64,000 nt of DNA from Lepas anatifera (taxonomy: Eukaryota > Arthropoda > Thecostraca > Lepadidae), in contig JAOTON010002200.1 in assembly GCA_034440635.1 (NCBI GenBank), forward strand, positions 62,001-126,000, given 5' to 3'. Under the pieces are notes generated by a model. That model made no database searches. It was not told the origin of the DNA and saw only the letters and a program-made list of their open reading frames with translations. Position 1 is the first letter of the stretch; each line of letters begins with the position of its first letter. Positions 34,301-44,365 of this stretch are shown one piece after another. The position numbers and the translations under genes were made by a program.

Positions 34301-35225
34301 TTTTCTGTCGAAGGCTGCGGCCTGAAGCCGAATTGACTTGGCTGTAATACATGGACACTTTGCAGGTAAACATTGAGCTGAGAGCAAGCAACTTTTTCTA
34401 TTATTTTCGAGAGCACGCTTAAGAGTGAAATTGGTCGATGCTTGGAGGGTATTGAAGGGTCACCAGACTTAAAAATAGGCACGATGGAAGCCAATTTCCA
34501 GTCATTTGGGAATGTTTTCGTGATAAGTGAGCAGTTGAAAAGGCGCAGAAGGTGGGGGCCGATTACAGCAAAACACTTTTTTATCGCAAACAATGGGACT
34601 CCATCCATGCCTACAGCGCGGGACGAGCTCATCGCACGCAAACATAGCTCCGGAAGGGTGACGAGTCTGAAGCTAAAACCTGATGCGCAGACAGTTGGAG
34701 GTCTCGGATGTTTCAATCCCTGTGCGACTTCGGTGGAAAAGGACTCGGCGATGGTGGATCCTACAGTGGCGAAGTGTTTGTTGAGCTCGTCTGTTGCTAG
34801 GGTATTTCCTTCTGATCTTTGTAGCGTCTTGGCTGGTGATTGATTGGTGTTAATGGCGATCTTCTTGAACGTCGGCCAGAAGCTACTGCGACCTCCAGAT
34901 GCGAGCTCACCACACAGAAATTCCCTTCGGGCCTTCACCATTTGCTTCTTGACCTTGTTACGAAGGTTTACGTAGCTCTTCTCCGCTTGTGGAGTCCGCT
35001 GGCAGTGCCAAAGGTCACGAGCCATGTCTCTTTGTGCCATTAGCTGTCGCACCTCAGTCCCTAGCCATGGCATAGGGTCTCGAGTAACGCGCTTGGTGGT
35101 TAAAGGACAAAGTCGGTCCATCACATTGTTCCAGATTTCCATGAAACCCTGTAAGCAGGAGTTAACGTCTTCAGCGTTGCCGACGCCATTCCAGTCGCTA
35201 CTTAGGAGGTCCAGGCACATGCCGT
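34228..35225 (-). pseudogene. LINE linker and RT N-terminal part
   Basis: MDRLCPLTTKRVTRDPMPWL and VRREFLCG-like basic stretches form the linker. FSFRLVTLPE and SSSRAVGMDGVPLFAIKKCF come next, followed by WKLASIVPIFKSGD, KHRPISLLSVLSKIIEKV and QFGFRPQPSTENAVL, which are the first RT blocks. The frame is lost right after the last motif. Confidence 0.85.
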
Positions 35226-36037
35226 CCCAGTTTGCCCGTCTCCAGGGGGAGGGATGTATGAGTCTGTGCCTGTTTCCGGACTCGGCAAACGTTTGTTGTA
35301 ATCAGCACTGGCTGGCGATCGCTAATGCTGTTGGACAGCACTTGGACTTGAAGCGCAGGGTCTTGGTTATTTGTGATGACATGGTCCAGGGCTGTAGAAG
35401 TGGGCCTCAGGTGTGTAGCCTCTCGAACTAGCTGCTTGAGGTTCATCTCATCCAGGAGATTGAGGTACCGTCGTGTGAATGGAGAGTTGTTATCAAGTAT
35501 GTCTATGTTGAGGTCACCAAGGAGAAAAAGAGGTTTGCCTTTGCTCAAGGAAGCACGAAGCTGGTCCTCCAAATGCTCCAGACTGGATGGAATAGGGCTG
35601 TCTGGCGGTCTGTAGGCAACTCCGATCGCAAAAGGCCGCCATCCACTGCACGTAACCGAGGCCCACAACGTTTCCAGAGGCCCATCTCCCGGTGTGGTGA
35701 ACGGTCTTACTTCTATGTCATTACGGTGTAGTATCGCCACACCTCCTCCCCGCTTTCCGATGCGATCGCGCCGAAGAATAGAATAGTTAGGGAAATGAAG
35801 AAATTTATCTAATATGTTTAGGCTGAGCCACGTCTCAGAAATGCACAGAATGTGAATACTGTAGTTTCTAAGGAGACGAAGGATTTCGGCCAATTTACTT
35901 GGAAGTGATCTCACGTTCAGGTCGCATATCTTCATCTTGTCATGGGTTACATTTTGGCATCGGTAAGCGCTTAGGACGTATGAGCACTCTGTTTCGTTCG
36001 GCTTTGAGTCGTACCCGGTATTTGTTCGTTGGTCCAT
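35198..36037 (-). pseudogene. LINE apurinic-type endonuclease domain
   Basis: In order: MKICDLNVRSLPSKLAEI, CISETWLSLN (catalytic Glu), RRDRIGKRGGGVAIL, GVAYRPPDSP, LLGDLNIDILD (catalytic D-x-N) and LDHVITNN. The final motif reads SDRQPVLIT, where APE-type endonucleases normally have S-D-H. The general-base His is therefore replaced by Arg. The probable start is MDQRTNTGYDSKP or the later MKICDLN. The domain would nick target DNA; the lost His suggests this copy cannot. Confidence 0.85.
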
Positions 36038-36565
36038 GATCGGTAATGACAGGGATCAGTTGTTCCTTGTTAGATGGATCCAATTTCTTTTGTTCTTGCG
36101 TAGAATAAGATATAGGTGGGCGGTACATTTTATTCAAAATTATTTGTCATAAGGTTAATTGACAATTATTTATCGGAAGTGTTCTTCCTACACTGTCACG
36201 TTGTTTTGCATAGCTTTGTGGAGGTGGTCTTCTTTGAGTATTCACGTTTTTAGATGTTATACGATGAGTGGCGAATTTGTGGCAAGTAAGATGAAACCAT
36301 CGGTAGAGTCAGTTTCTAGTCTACCGGATCTCAAACAGTACCTGTTTCTGTGCTTCGTCGAAGATTTCGTCGCCGTGGCTGAAACTTCCAGCGTCTTGGT
36401 TGCTCAAGAAACGGTCTTTACCGTAGGAAAATTGTGATCAGATGATGAGTTAAACACTGAACAATAACACGCAGATAAAACAAACTTTTTTTCAAACACG
36501 AGACCCAAGATAATGCAGAGCGGCGTCAAAAGCAGCTGCTCCGTTCTACCGCAGCCGGTAGAAGG

Positions 36566-36655
36566 GTTGGGGTCTCCGTGACAGGTCCCTTGATGACTTT
36601 AGTGAGACTCCGACTCCAGCAGTTGAACTGGGAACAACTTTGACAAAATTAAAAA
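36566..36655 (+). mobile_element. SINE copy 4, 3' segment
   Basis: GGGGTCTCCGTGACAGGTCC through AACTGGGAACAACTTTGACA and AAATTAAAAA is the SINE tail missing from 27082. With 32953-32966 it restores one SINE interrupted by two later insertions. Confidence 0.8.
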
Positions 36656-36877
36656 CGATATGGCCCCGGGCATGTGTGAGTGAGATCCGGGGTGTAATTT
36701 TCTATCTCTTAGGGGGTGCCCGATCATACCGAATACTAATTTGAGCACCCCCAATCATGTTTTGGGCACCCGTAATAGGTACATGTGCCGCCCCTGGTTT
36801 ATCACTGCTGCCCTGAACAGTGTCACCCTATCTCATCACTGCCACCCTGAATCGTGCCGCCCCTGGCAAGTTTGTCT

Positions 36878-37312
36878 CGTCCCGGTTTCATTATTTTTAC
36901 ACTGAAAACTATTTCGAAGAAGGTAGGGGTTCTTTGAAACCATGCAATAGTTTAATATTATTCCACCGTTTTTCAGAACCCCTAGGGTTCTTACCAGTTT
37001 AAGGTTCCTTGAGACCATACAGCGGTAGAATATTATACCGCCGTTGTTCAGAATGCCCATGATTCTGACCTTTTCCATTCTTCAGTCCCATCTTTTTCAT
37101 TCATCGTCCCGGTTTCATTATTTTTACACTGAAAACTATTTTGAAGAAGGTAGGGGTTCTTTGAAAACATGCAATAGTTTAATATTATTCCACCGTTTTT
37201 CAGAACCCCTAGGGTTCTTACCAGTTTAAGGTTCCTTGAAACCATACAGCGGTAGAATATTATACCGCCGTTGTTCAGAATGCCCAGGATTCTGACCTTT
37301 TCCATTCTTCAG
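36878..37312. repeat. 227-bp tandem duplication
   Basis: Two near-identical copies start CCCGGTTTCATTATTTTTAC at 36881 and 37108. Each contains AACCCCTAGGGTTCTTACCA and ATACAGCGGTAGAATATTAT. Confidence 0.9.
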
Positions 37313-37354
37313 TTGGGCATTCTTACGAGAAGAACCCTGATCGGTCCCAATCTT

Positions 37355-38324
37355 ACGGCGGCGCGACCTTAGTGTACCTCCGCGCCACCGTACTTGGTAC
37401 ACCTTATCCTTGATCAATCGAGCAGCTTTTCCCGAAGTTTTAAGGTCGGGTCATCTCAGGTCAGGTCACCAGTGTAAGTCAAGTGTCCTCACCTCTAAAA
37501 AGTTTAAGATAGCATAAGCAAGAACAGGGTTAATCTATCTAATTGAAACTCATATCACATCATGGGTTCGTCGAGTGCTACAAAACATATTCCGGGATTT
37601 TTCATATCCTTTACCTAGTGTCATATACGAATCATAACCTCTCCATTGAAAATACATGCGGAAAATGGCATTGGGCGAAAGATGACTATTTGTATAGATA
37701 CAGCTTGCATACATATACATACATACATACTCTGATGCAGCTGAGCCTTCATACTCACTAAATCTTAGTATCCTAAGCCCTTTTCCAGGTTTACCTTGCA
37801 AGTTTGAATTTGTGACCCCAGAGAGGTCATCTGGGGCAATTTACGCAGGTTTTCAGACTCGGGTCAATAACTGCAGGAAATGATGGTAACGCTTTTATTT
37901 TGATAGCATCAAATTTGTATTATTATTGCGATTTGATTGGTAGGCTAAGTCAGATTGTGACCTTGATCTGACCTTAGGTCGGGTCGTTTTTATGTTTTGA
38001 TCTAGTATAGTATATCATACATCATTCGATTGTCCGTAACGAGAGGAAGCGAACGGTGCCTAAAAATGATTCTAACTCAGTTCTGCCAGACGCCAGAGCC
38101 CAGGGAACAGATCTCGGACATGCCACCTTCTTTGACCTGTCATAACCTCAATATTGACCGGAGCCAAAAAGTGACTAATGTAATTTTTCATGAAATTTTA
38201 TCAGGTATCCACGAGCGTTGGCGTTTTTCGCTATCCTTTATAGGTGCCTAGTTGGAGGGGGTGTGCTCAAACACCCCCACAAGGGTGAAAGTGGCTCGGA
38301 GGCCCACCGGGGATCGGGTGTTAA
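37355..38324 (+). mobile_element. TTAA MITE family F1, almost complete copy
   Basis: It runs from the ACGGCGGCGCG block through CACCTTATCCTTGATCAATC, AGGTCAGGTCACCAG and a long AT-rich centre. It ends at GGGGGTGTGCTCAAACACCC (hairpin), GGCTCGGAGGCCCACCGG and GGTGTTAA (TTAA at 38321). The left TTAA end is missing. It lies in intron 2 just before exon 3. Confidence 0.7.
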
Positions 38325-38490
38325 CAGCCAATACGCGAAGGAGTCAGCTGGACGCAGGTGACCCCGGGATTCTGAACTGGCTTTGAATTATAATGCCGAG
38401 ACTCGAACAGCAAGGTTAGCAACAAGGCATGATCTCCCGTGTATCTTGCTTATAGCATTATCAGTTTGGTTTATTTCTGTGTTGGCTCAG

Positions 38491-38626
38491 GTGAAGAAGG
38501 CCATGCTGGAGTCGTCGATGGCTACTCTGCAGGAAGGCAAACAGCTGCTGGGGAGGTTACGCCAGCTAGCCAAACAGGGAACGATCGACTCTCGACCGAA
38601 ACACCTGCGGGCCAGTGTCCAGTCCG
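38491..38626 (+). CDS. CCDC141: CCDC141-like protein, exon 3
   Basis: A good acceptor, TTTATTTCTGTGTTGGCTCAG, precedes it. It ends GTCCAGTCCG before GTGAGT, in phase 1. It encodes KKAMLESSMATLQEGKQLL and RLRQLAKQGTIDSRPKHL. The first stretch follows KELLERSLALLNKSQQL of human CCDC141 as I recall it, at the right place after exon 2. The entry phase 0 matches the exon 2 exit. Within 40 bases downstream a 45-bp repeat with acceptor-like CTGCCCCGCAG begins. Confidence 0.75.
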
Positions 38627-38645
38627 GTGAGTCCGTGCCGCTGAC

Positions 38646-38790
38646 CTGTTCCATCTGCCCCGCAGCGTCACCAGAGGCTGCGACCCAGACCTTTTCCATC
38701 TGCCCCGCAGCGTCACCAGAGGCTGCGACCCAGACCTTTTCAATCTGCCCCGCAGCGTCACCAGAGGCTGCGACCCTGACCTTTGGTTTC
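38646..38790 (+). repeat. 45-bp tandem repeat, 3 copies, each with an acceptor-like end
   Basis: The unit contains GACCTTTTCCATCTGCCCCGCAG then CGTCACCAGAGGCTGC (read as two adjacent blocks of one unit). The pyrimidine tract plus CGCAG looks like a 3' splice site. It starts about 20 bp inside intron 3. Confidence 0.9.
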
Positions 38791-38829
38791 AATGACACTG
38801 TCATAGGGCTGTCCGAATTGTGGTGCTGT

Positions 38830-39277
38830 TAAGGACAATCTATGTTGAAAATAATGGATTTGGTCTTAATTATTTCTGAAAAATGGTCATTATGCCTAAA
38901 ATTTCGTTTCATTCACATTTCTTCTATTAGCGACAGAAAGTATTCAAATTGACGTGGCGCCAAATCATCATATCATATGGTAGCACTTTGTGTACGATTT
39001 AACCTGTTTGACTTGCGCAAAAATGAACACGAATAAAGATGAAACGTTGGCGTCTAAAAGAGGTTACCATTAAGAATCGAATTGACATGTATCAAGTTCT
39101 TTGATTTGTCTTGGTATATGAAACACATAATAATAACTCACGTTTCAAACTAGTCAATGACGTAAGTTAGGATACCAAGTTAGTCAATAGAACAAATAAA
39201 CACCATGTCCAGTAGCGCTACCAAGGGGGCAGGGGGCCATACCCCCTTCGCCCGAAGTTTTTGGGGGTACACTTCGA

Positions 39278-39282
<5 letters not shown>
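38830..39282. other. Intron 3, unrecognised part
   Basis: No gene is seen. AACCATACCCCCTTCGCCCG-like sequence near 39236 resembles an F1 end fragment. Confidence 0.5.

Positions 39283-39322
<40 letters not shown>
39283..39322. repeat. (AT)n microsatellite
   Basis: This is a run of about 20 AT dinucleotides, flanked on the right by an inverted F1 scrap (GGTGACCTGACCTGAGATGA). Confidence 0.95.
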
Positions 39323-39325
<3 letters not shown>

Positions 39326-39427
39326 CTTACTTATGCTATCTTAAACGATTTAGAGTTGAGGACACTTGACTTACACTGGTGACCTGACCTGAGATGACCC
39401 GACCTTAACACGCGCATTCACGGGGGG

Positions 39428-40462
39428 TCTTAGCCACCTTCGCTCTGACTGTGTCTCTGTGTTGACCTGTTCTGTGTTTCTGTGTTGACCTGTTCTGACC
39501 GTGTCTCTGTGTAGACCTGTTCTTGACTGTGTCTCTGTGTTGACCTGTTCTGACCGTGTCTCTGTGTTGACCTGTTCTGACTGTGTCTCTGTGTTGACCT
39601 GTTCTGACTGTGTCCCTGTGTAGACCTGTTCTTGACTGTGTCTCTGTGTTGACCTGTTCTGACCGTGTCTCTGTGTTGACCTGTTCTGACTGTGTCTCTC
39701 TGTTGACCTGTTCTGACTGTGTCCCTGTGTTGACCTGTTCTGACTGTGTCCCTGTGTTGACCTGTTCTGACCGTGTCTGTGTTGACCTGTTCTGACTGTG
39801 TCCCTGTGTTGACCTGTTCTGACTGTGTCCCTGTGTTGACCTGTTCTGACTGTGTCTCTGTGTTGACCTGTCCTGACCGTGTCCCTGTGTTGACCTGTTC
39901 TGACTGTGTCCCTGTGTTGACCTGTTCTGACCGTGTCTCTGTGTTGACCTGTTCTGACCGTGTCCCTGTGTTGACCTGTTCTGGCCGTGTCTCTGTGTTG
40001 ACCTGTTCTGACTGTGTCTCTGTGTTGACCTGTTCTGACTGTGTCCCTGTGTTGACCTGTTCTGACCGTGTCTCTGTGTTGACCTGTTCTGACTGTGTCT
40101 CTGTGTTGACCTGTTCTGACCATGTCCCTGTGTTGACCTGTTCTGATTGTGTCTCTGTGTTGACCTGTTCTGACTGTGTCTCCGTGTTGAGTTGCTCTGA
40201 CCGTGTCTCTGTGTTGACTTGTTCTGACCGTGTCCACGTGTTGACCTGTTCTGACTGTGTCTCTGTGTTAACCTGTTCTGACTGTGTTTCTGTGTTGACC
40301 TGTTCTGGCCGTGTCTCTGTGTTGACCTGTTCTGACCGTGTCTCTGTGTTGACCTGTTCTGACTGTGTCCCTGTGTTGACCTGTTCTTGACTGTGTCTCT
40401 GTGTTGACCTGTCCTGACTGTGTCTCTGTGTTGACCTGTTCTGACCGTGTCCGCGTGCCACA
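39428..40462 (+). repeat. 27-bp minisatellite running to the exon 4 acceptor
   Basis: About 37 copies of TGACCGTGTCTCTGTGTTGA then CCTGTTC. The last copy becomes CTGACCGTGTCCGCGTGCCACAG at exon 4. Each unit has a pyrimidine-rich tract and CTGAC/TTGAC words that resemble branch sites, but only the last has the AG. The minus strand spells glutamine- and threonine-rich open frames of up to 343 codons, which I regard as artefacts. Confidence 0.95.
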
Positions 40463-40463
40463 G

Positions 40464-40592
40464 CGTGCGCGCAGGTGGAACGATGGCTGGAGGAGCTGCA
40501 CGATCGTCGCCGCTGCCTAGAGTCGCTGTTCAGCGATCGTCGTCTCGTCCTGCAGCAGTGTCTGTCGCTCTCTCAGCTATACGCCGACCTCG
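40464..40592 (+). CDS. CCDC141: CCDC141-like protein, exon 4
   Basis: It begins after GTGCCACAG, with CG completing the codon left by exon 3. It encodes ACAQVERWLEELHDRRR, CLESLFSDRRLVLQQCL and SLSQLYADL, and ends in CTCG before GTACGT in phase 1. This follows SCLKVDRLLELLQDRRRQL of human CCDC141 as I recall it, the best single match in the gene. The last 37 bases of the exon plus the donor are tandemly repeated three more times (to about 40720), so other donors exist at 55-bp steps. The first is chosen because its phase fits exon 5. Confidence 0.8.
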
Positions 40593-40722
40593 GTACGTCT
40601 CGTCCTGCAGCAGTGTCTGTCGCTCTCTCAGCTGTACGCCGACCTCTGTACGTCTCGTCCTGCAGCAGTGTCTGTCGCTCTCTCAGCTGTACGCCGACCT
40701 CGGCACGTCTTGTCCTGCAGCC
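40541..40722 (+). repeat. 55-bp repeat of the exon 4 end and its donor
   Basis: Copies start at 40541, 40596, 40651 and 40706 with CGTCTCGTCCTGCAGCAGTG, then the exon end. Donor versions are GGTACGT, TGTACGT and GGCACGT (the last is dead). Each unit also holds CTGCAG ahead of the coding part. Three extra units are 165 bp, a multiple of three, so the exon frame re-opens in the fourth copy. Confidence 0.9.
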
Positions 40723-40959
40723 GTGCCTGGCGTTCTATGCATCCGAGTCGCAGCATGGAATGGTCGAGAGACCTGTGTTTGTCAGCTGCCGGTGGTATGT
40801 TCTCGCGTCTGGTTGAATTTGTCAATCTTGCAGCTGTTTGAAAACACATAGGCACTGGTATTAAGAGTGGTGAAACATGAACTCTTGGCGGTGAGCGGAG
40901 TCTTTTGTTTCCCAAAGAGGATATGAGTGGATCGATAACTTGTGATTTCTGACATAGGC

Positions 40960-41700
40960 AGTGCACTGTTGGGTGAGAGAGTGATCATAGAGAGTGTCCC
41001 CTCTCCTCCAGCCATAGGCAGTGCACTGTTTGGAGAGTGTCTCCTCTCCTCCAGCCATAGGCAGTGCACTGTTGAGAGAGTGTCCCCTCTCCTCCAGCCA
41101 TAGGCAGTTCACTGTTGGGAGAGTGTCCCTCTCCTCCAGCCATAGGCAGTTCACTGTTGGGAGAGTGTCCCCTCTCCTCCAGCCATAGGCAGTGCACTGT
41201 TTGGAGAGTGTCTCCTCTCCTCCAGCCATAGGCAGTGCACTGTTGAGAGAGTGTCCCCTCTCCTCCAGCCATAGGCAGTTCACTGTTGGGAGAGTGTCCC
41301 TCTCCTCCAGCCATAGGCAGTTCACTGTTGGGAGAGTGTCCCCTCTCCTCCAGCCATAGGCAGTGCACTGTTGGGAGAGTGTCCCCTCTCCTCCAGCCAA
41401 AGGCAGTGCACTGTTGGGAGAGTGTGCCCTCTCCTCCAGCCATAGGCAGTGCACTGTTGGGAGAGTATCTCCTCTCCTCCAGCCATAGGCAGTGCACTGT
41501 TGGGAGAGTGTCCCCTCTCCTCCAGCCATAGGCAGTGCACTGTTGGGAGAGTGTCCCCTCTCCTCCAGCCATAGGCAGTTCATTGTTGGGAGAGTGTCCC
41601 CTCTCCTCCAGCCATAGGCAGTGCACTGTTGGGAGAGTGTCCCCTCTCCTCCAGCCATAGGCAGTGCACTGTTGGGAGAGTGTCCCCTCTCCTCCAGCCC
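40960..41700 (+). repeat. 43-bp minisatellite ending 14 bp before exon 5
   Basis: About 17 copies of CCATAGGCAGTGCACTGTTG, then GGAGAGTGTCCCCTCTCCTC, then CAG. CCCCTCTCCTCCAG looks like a strong pyrimidine tract plus AG. The last copy is followed by CCCGCTCGGTCCCACAG and exon 5, so every unit is a potential false acceptor. Confidence 0.95.
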
Positions 41701-41714
41701 GCTCGGTCCCACAG

Positions 41715-41839
41715 GTGCTGTACAGAAGCGGGCAGAACTGATTCGGAGGGAGTTGGCAGGTAGCTGCCAGCTGGGCGAGTCGCCCGACTCGTCAGCTATC
41801 CTGTTGGAGCAACACGGACGGCTCGAGCAGGAGGCCAAG
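41715..41839 (+). CDS. CCDC141: CCDC141-like protein, exon 5
   Basis: It starts after GGTCCCACAG, with GT completing a Gly codon from exon 4, and ends GAGGCCAAG before GTCAGT in phase 0. It encodes AVQKRAELIRRELAGS, then a polar linker and LLEQHGRLEQEAK. This follows the FQKTIRNLQEQ...HKQEELIIKAK region of human CCDC141 as I recall it. The exon is intact, with no stop in its frame. Confidence 0.75.
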
Positions 41840-42689
41840 GTCAGTGGCAGCCTCTGCTGGCGCTCCAATCAGGCTGCTTATGGTGATACGTTTTATGATC
41901 TGCGTAAGGCCAGCCGTTGTTTCGAGAGATGCTGGAGATGCTCAAATACATGGAACCGAAATGTGGCGCCACTATCCGCTGTCATACCACTTGTAAGCCA
42001 AGCACCAACGTACAGGGGCGGCGGAAGGTAATTTATGGAGGGGCAAACTTGAAAGTCTGAGGCAGGTGGGGGCGTTCCAGGACAAATGGACCACGCACCA
42101 CCTGGATTGTACATAGCATAGTCTCAGATTTCGTTCCAACTTCGTACACACGATTATCAGTTGCGCAGAATTCAGATTTGAGAATATTTATTTTCCCAAA
42201 ATACGGGTTTTAAAGTTACAGCTTGCTGAAAATCGTGACAATCCGTGGTTTTGGCAAAATATGGTGGCGTACAATCATTATTTTCTGTGTAGTCCTTCGT
42301 TATAGATGCTCATTTAAAAGGTGATTGTATTTAAAATTCTATCATCCAACTATGAAAATTTAGTTTTTTTTTAATAATTGTTTCTAAGTTTTTTATTTGT
42401 ATTCAATTTGTGAAACAATTTTTTTAAAGTGTGGCCAGTGATTCGCCTTAAAATAACCTACAGGATAATGTTTTCCTATGCCTGTGCTTTCAAATGACAT
42501 CAATTAAATTTTGCATTCTTGAATTTATCGATGTCTTATCACAAACTTGAATCGTTTTCATCTCCAAATATTATCAGGTGGAAGCGATGTTCTTTCGTTA
42601 TCTGAAATGAAAACTGAAATCGGTCAATTAAATTGCGAGATATTAAAGTTAGAATGAAATGAACAAAAATGCAGTGTTCCGGAAGAACG
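41840..42689. other. Intron 5, unrecognised part
   Basis: AT-rich. No domain, RNA or clear repeat is seen. Confidence 0.6.
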
Positions 42690-42950
42690 TTAAAAACTAG
42701 GTCAAAATTAACGTTTAAGACTCAAAACTATGCCTAAGCACAAGAAAACCGAGGTAGCTACCCCTAGGTAGCTGTCTTTAAGCAAACTGAAGCGTGCCTT
42801 TTTCACATTTAGAGCGTACAATTCGGCTACCAATTTTCAGTAGGTTTTTGCTCAAGTCAGAAATACCGCGTTTTCGCGGAATAAACACTGTCGGACCAGC
42901 TCGTAATTGAGTCGCTTAAGTTCATATCTTAAGAGGTAAAAGTAGAAAAA
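42690..42950 (+). repeat. Dispersed repeat F4, copy 2 (empty site for the foldback)
   Basis: It matches 8980-9530 in inverse orientation, sharing AACTATGCCTAAGCACAAGA and ACTGTCGGACCAGCTCG. It lacks the 174-bp palindrome present in the other copy. Confidence 0.65.
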
Positions 42951-43169
42951 ATATAGCATAGAAAAATTAATCCAAAGTGTTTCAAAAACTATTTCGGATT
43001 TCAACTCGGAGCTTTAGTTTGCGTGTCTGGGCGCAGGAGGGCTATCACACTACACAATTTCATATCTCTGGCATCAAGTCTCAGGACAGACAGACAACAA
43101 CGACGACAAAGCCGACAAAAGACCACGACGAGGCCCACCAAGCAGCCAGTATAGAGCCGCTTGAGAATC

Positions 43170-44365
43170 TTAACCCTTGCCCCGGTGGCGGGTACGAGCC
43201 ACCTTCGCCCTGGTGGGGGAGGCTAAAAAGACCCCCACGATCTCAAAAACTAAGAGAGCTAGAAAAAAAGCGCAAACGGCAATCGAAAGCTCTTCGAAAA
43301 TGATATCGAAAATACTTTGATCATTTTTCTTGTCAGGTCAATATCAAGGTCACCAGAGGTCAAGATACGTCAAAATCGCTAATATGAGGTGTACTAAGGA
43401 AACCTCATATATCTCAGAAACTATGATAGCTAGAAACATTTTTCCATCAACATTCGAAAGCTCTTGAGATGCGCTTTCATTACAGTGACATTCATTTTCG
43501 TGTCAGGTCAAAGCCTAGGGAGCTACAGGTCACCAAATATTGGACATATTCTTGGGAATGTCCATAGCAACCCATGCATAAGGGCGTTTACTTTTTAGCA
43601 AATAGCTTCCAAACCAAACAAGATACAGCCATAGTTTATGCACCATTGCAACCCTCTCGTCCATACGAATCGAATGATATATGATATTGCTATGCCAGGT
43701 CAAATTTAGGAATTTGACCTGACCCAGGTTAACGGTCTGACCCAACTTGACCTGGTCAGTCATGATATATATATATCATTTGACTTCCAGTGACTATAAA
43801 AACACTTTGGTGACAAAATAAAAGCTCTATCTTAGTTTATTCAAAATTTATAGAGAAAAACACCAAAAAATGTTTATTTGACCTAAGGTGACCTTTTAAA
43901 AGTCACAAAACAAAAATCTTGGCATCAGCTTCAGAAATGGGCTAAGAGCAAGTCGCAACCGATGTTTGAAGTTGATTCCATCCATGCTTACTGAGAAAAG
44001 CTTATTTCGTGATTTTCCCCATGTATTGACAATGGGGAGGTCATGCTCTGCACATGACCTTGGGTCACCAATATAAAAAATCCCGGAACAAATGTTGTAG
44101 CTCCTGGTGGGCCCAATATGTGGTATGAGTTTCACTTGATCGATTAACCCTTCTTTTAGTTATGCGGTCCTAAGTATTTTTGAGGTAAGGTCACTTCAGG
44201 CCTGGTGACCTGACCTGAGATGACCTTGAGCCAAAATTTTCAGGAAAGATGTAAAAATGATGAAGGAACAGCTAGACCAAGTTTGGCGGAGCTGCGCGCC
44301 GCCGTTTTTGGTCACTTCGGAAAAACCCGAGGGGGTCTAAAAGACCCCCACCCGGGCGAAGGTTA
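43170..44365 (-). mobile_element. TTAA MITE family F1, complete copy
   Basis: TTAA sits at 43170 and 44362. The outer ends are CCCTTGCCCCGGTGG and the inverse of CCTTCGCCCGGGTGG. Each end is itself a hairpin (GGGGGTCTTTTAGACCCCC near 44330). The body has many AGGTCA/TGACCT words. It shares its right TTAA with the next element. Confidence 0.8.

Larger units (their letters stand above)
32967..36565 (-). mobile_element. Near-complete 3.6-kb non-LTR retrotransposon (CR1/L2-like)
   Basis: The minus-strand element has an apurinic endonuclease, a linker and a reverse transcriptase in the usual order, about 0.16 kb of 3' tail and about 0.5 kb before the ORF. It is inserted in SINE copy 4: GTGGGGTCG lies on the left and GTTGGGGTCTCC on the right, with a possible 5-bp duplication GGTCG/GGTTG. 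Two frameshifts (near 35225 and 34280) break the ORF. No RNase H domain is seen. The clade call rests on endonuclease plus RT architecture and on motif style. Confidence 0.85.

Noticed and set aside
33345..35615. Plus-strand open frames opposite the LINE
   Set aside because: They are antisense shadows of the endonuclease and RT frames.
39371..40501. 343- and 288-codon minus-strand frames rich in Gln, Thr and Arg
   Set aside because: They are translations of the antisense of the 27-bp array in intron 3. Two frames are open together.
40861..41868. 335-codon minus-strand frame with W-L-E-E-R repeats
   Set aside because: Antisense of the 43-bp array and of exon 5. No independent coding evidence.
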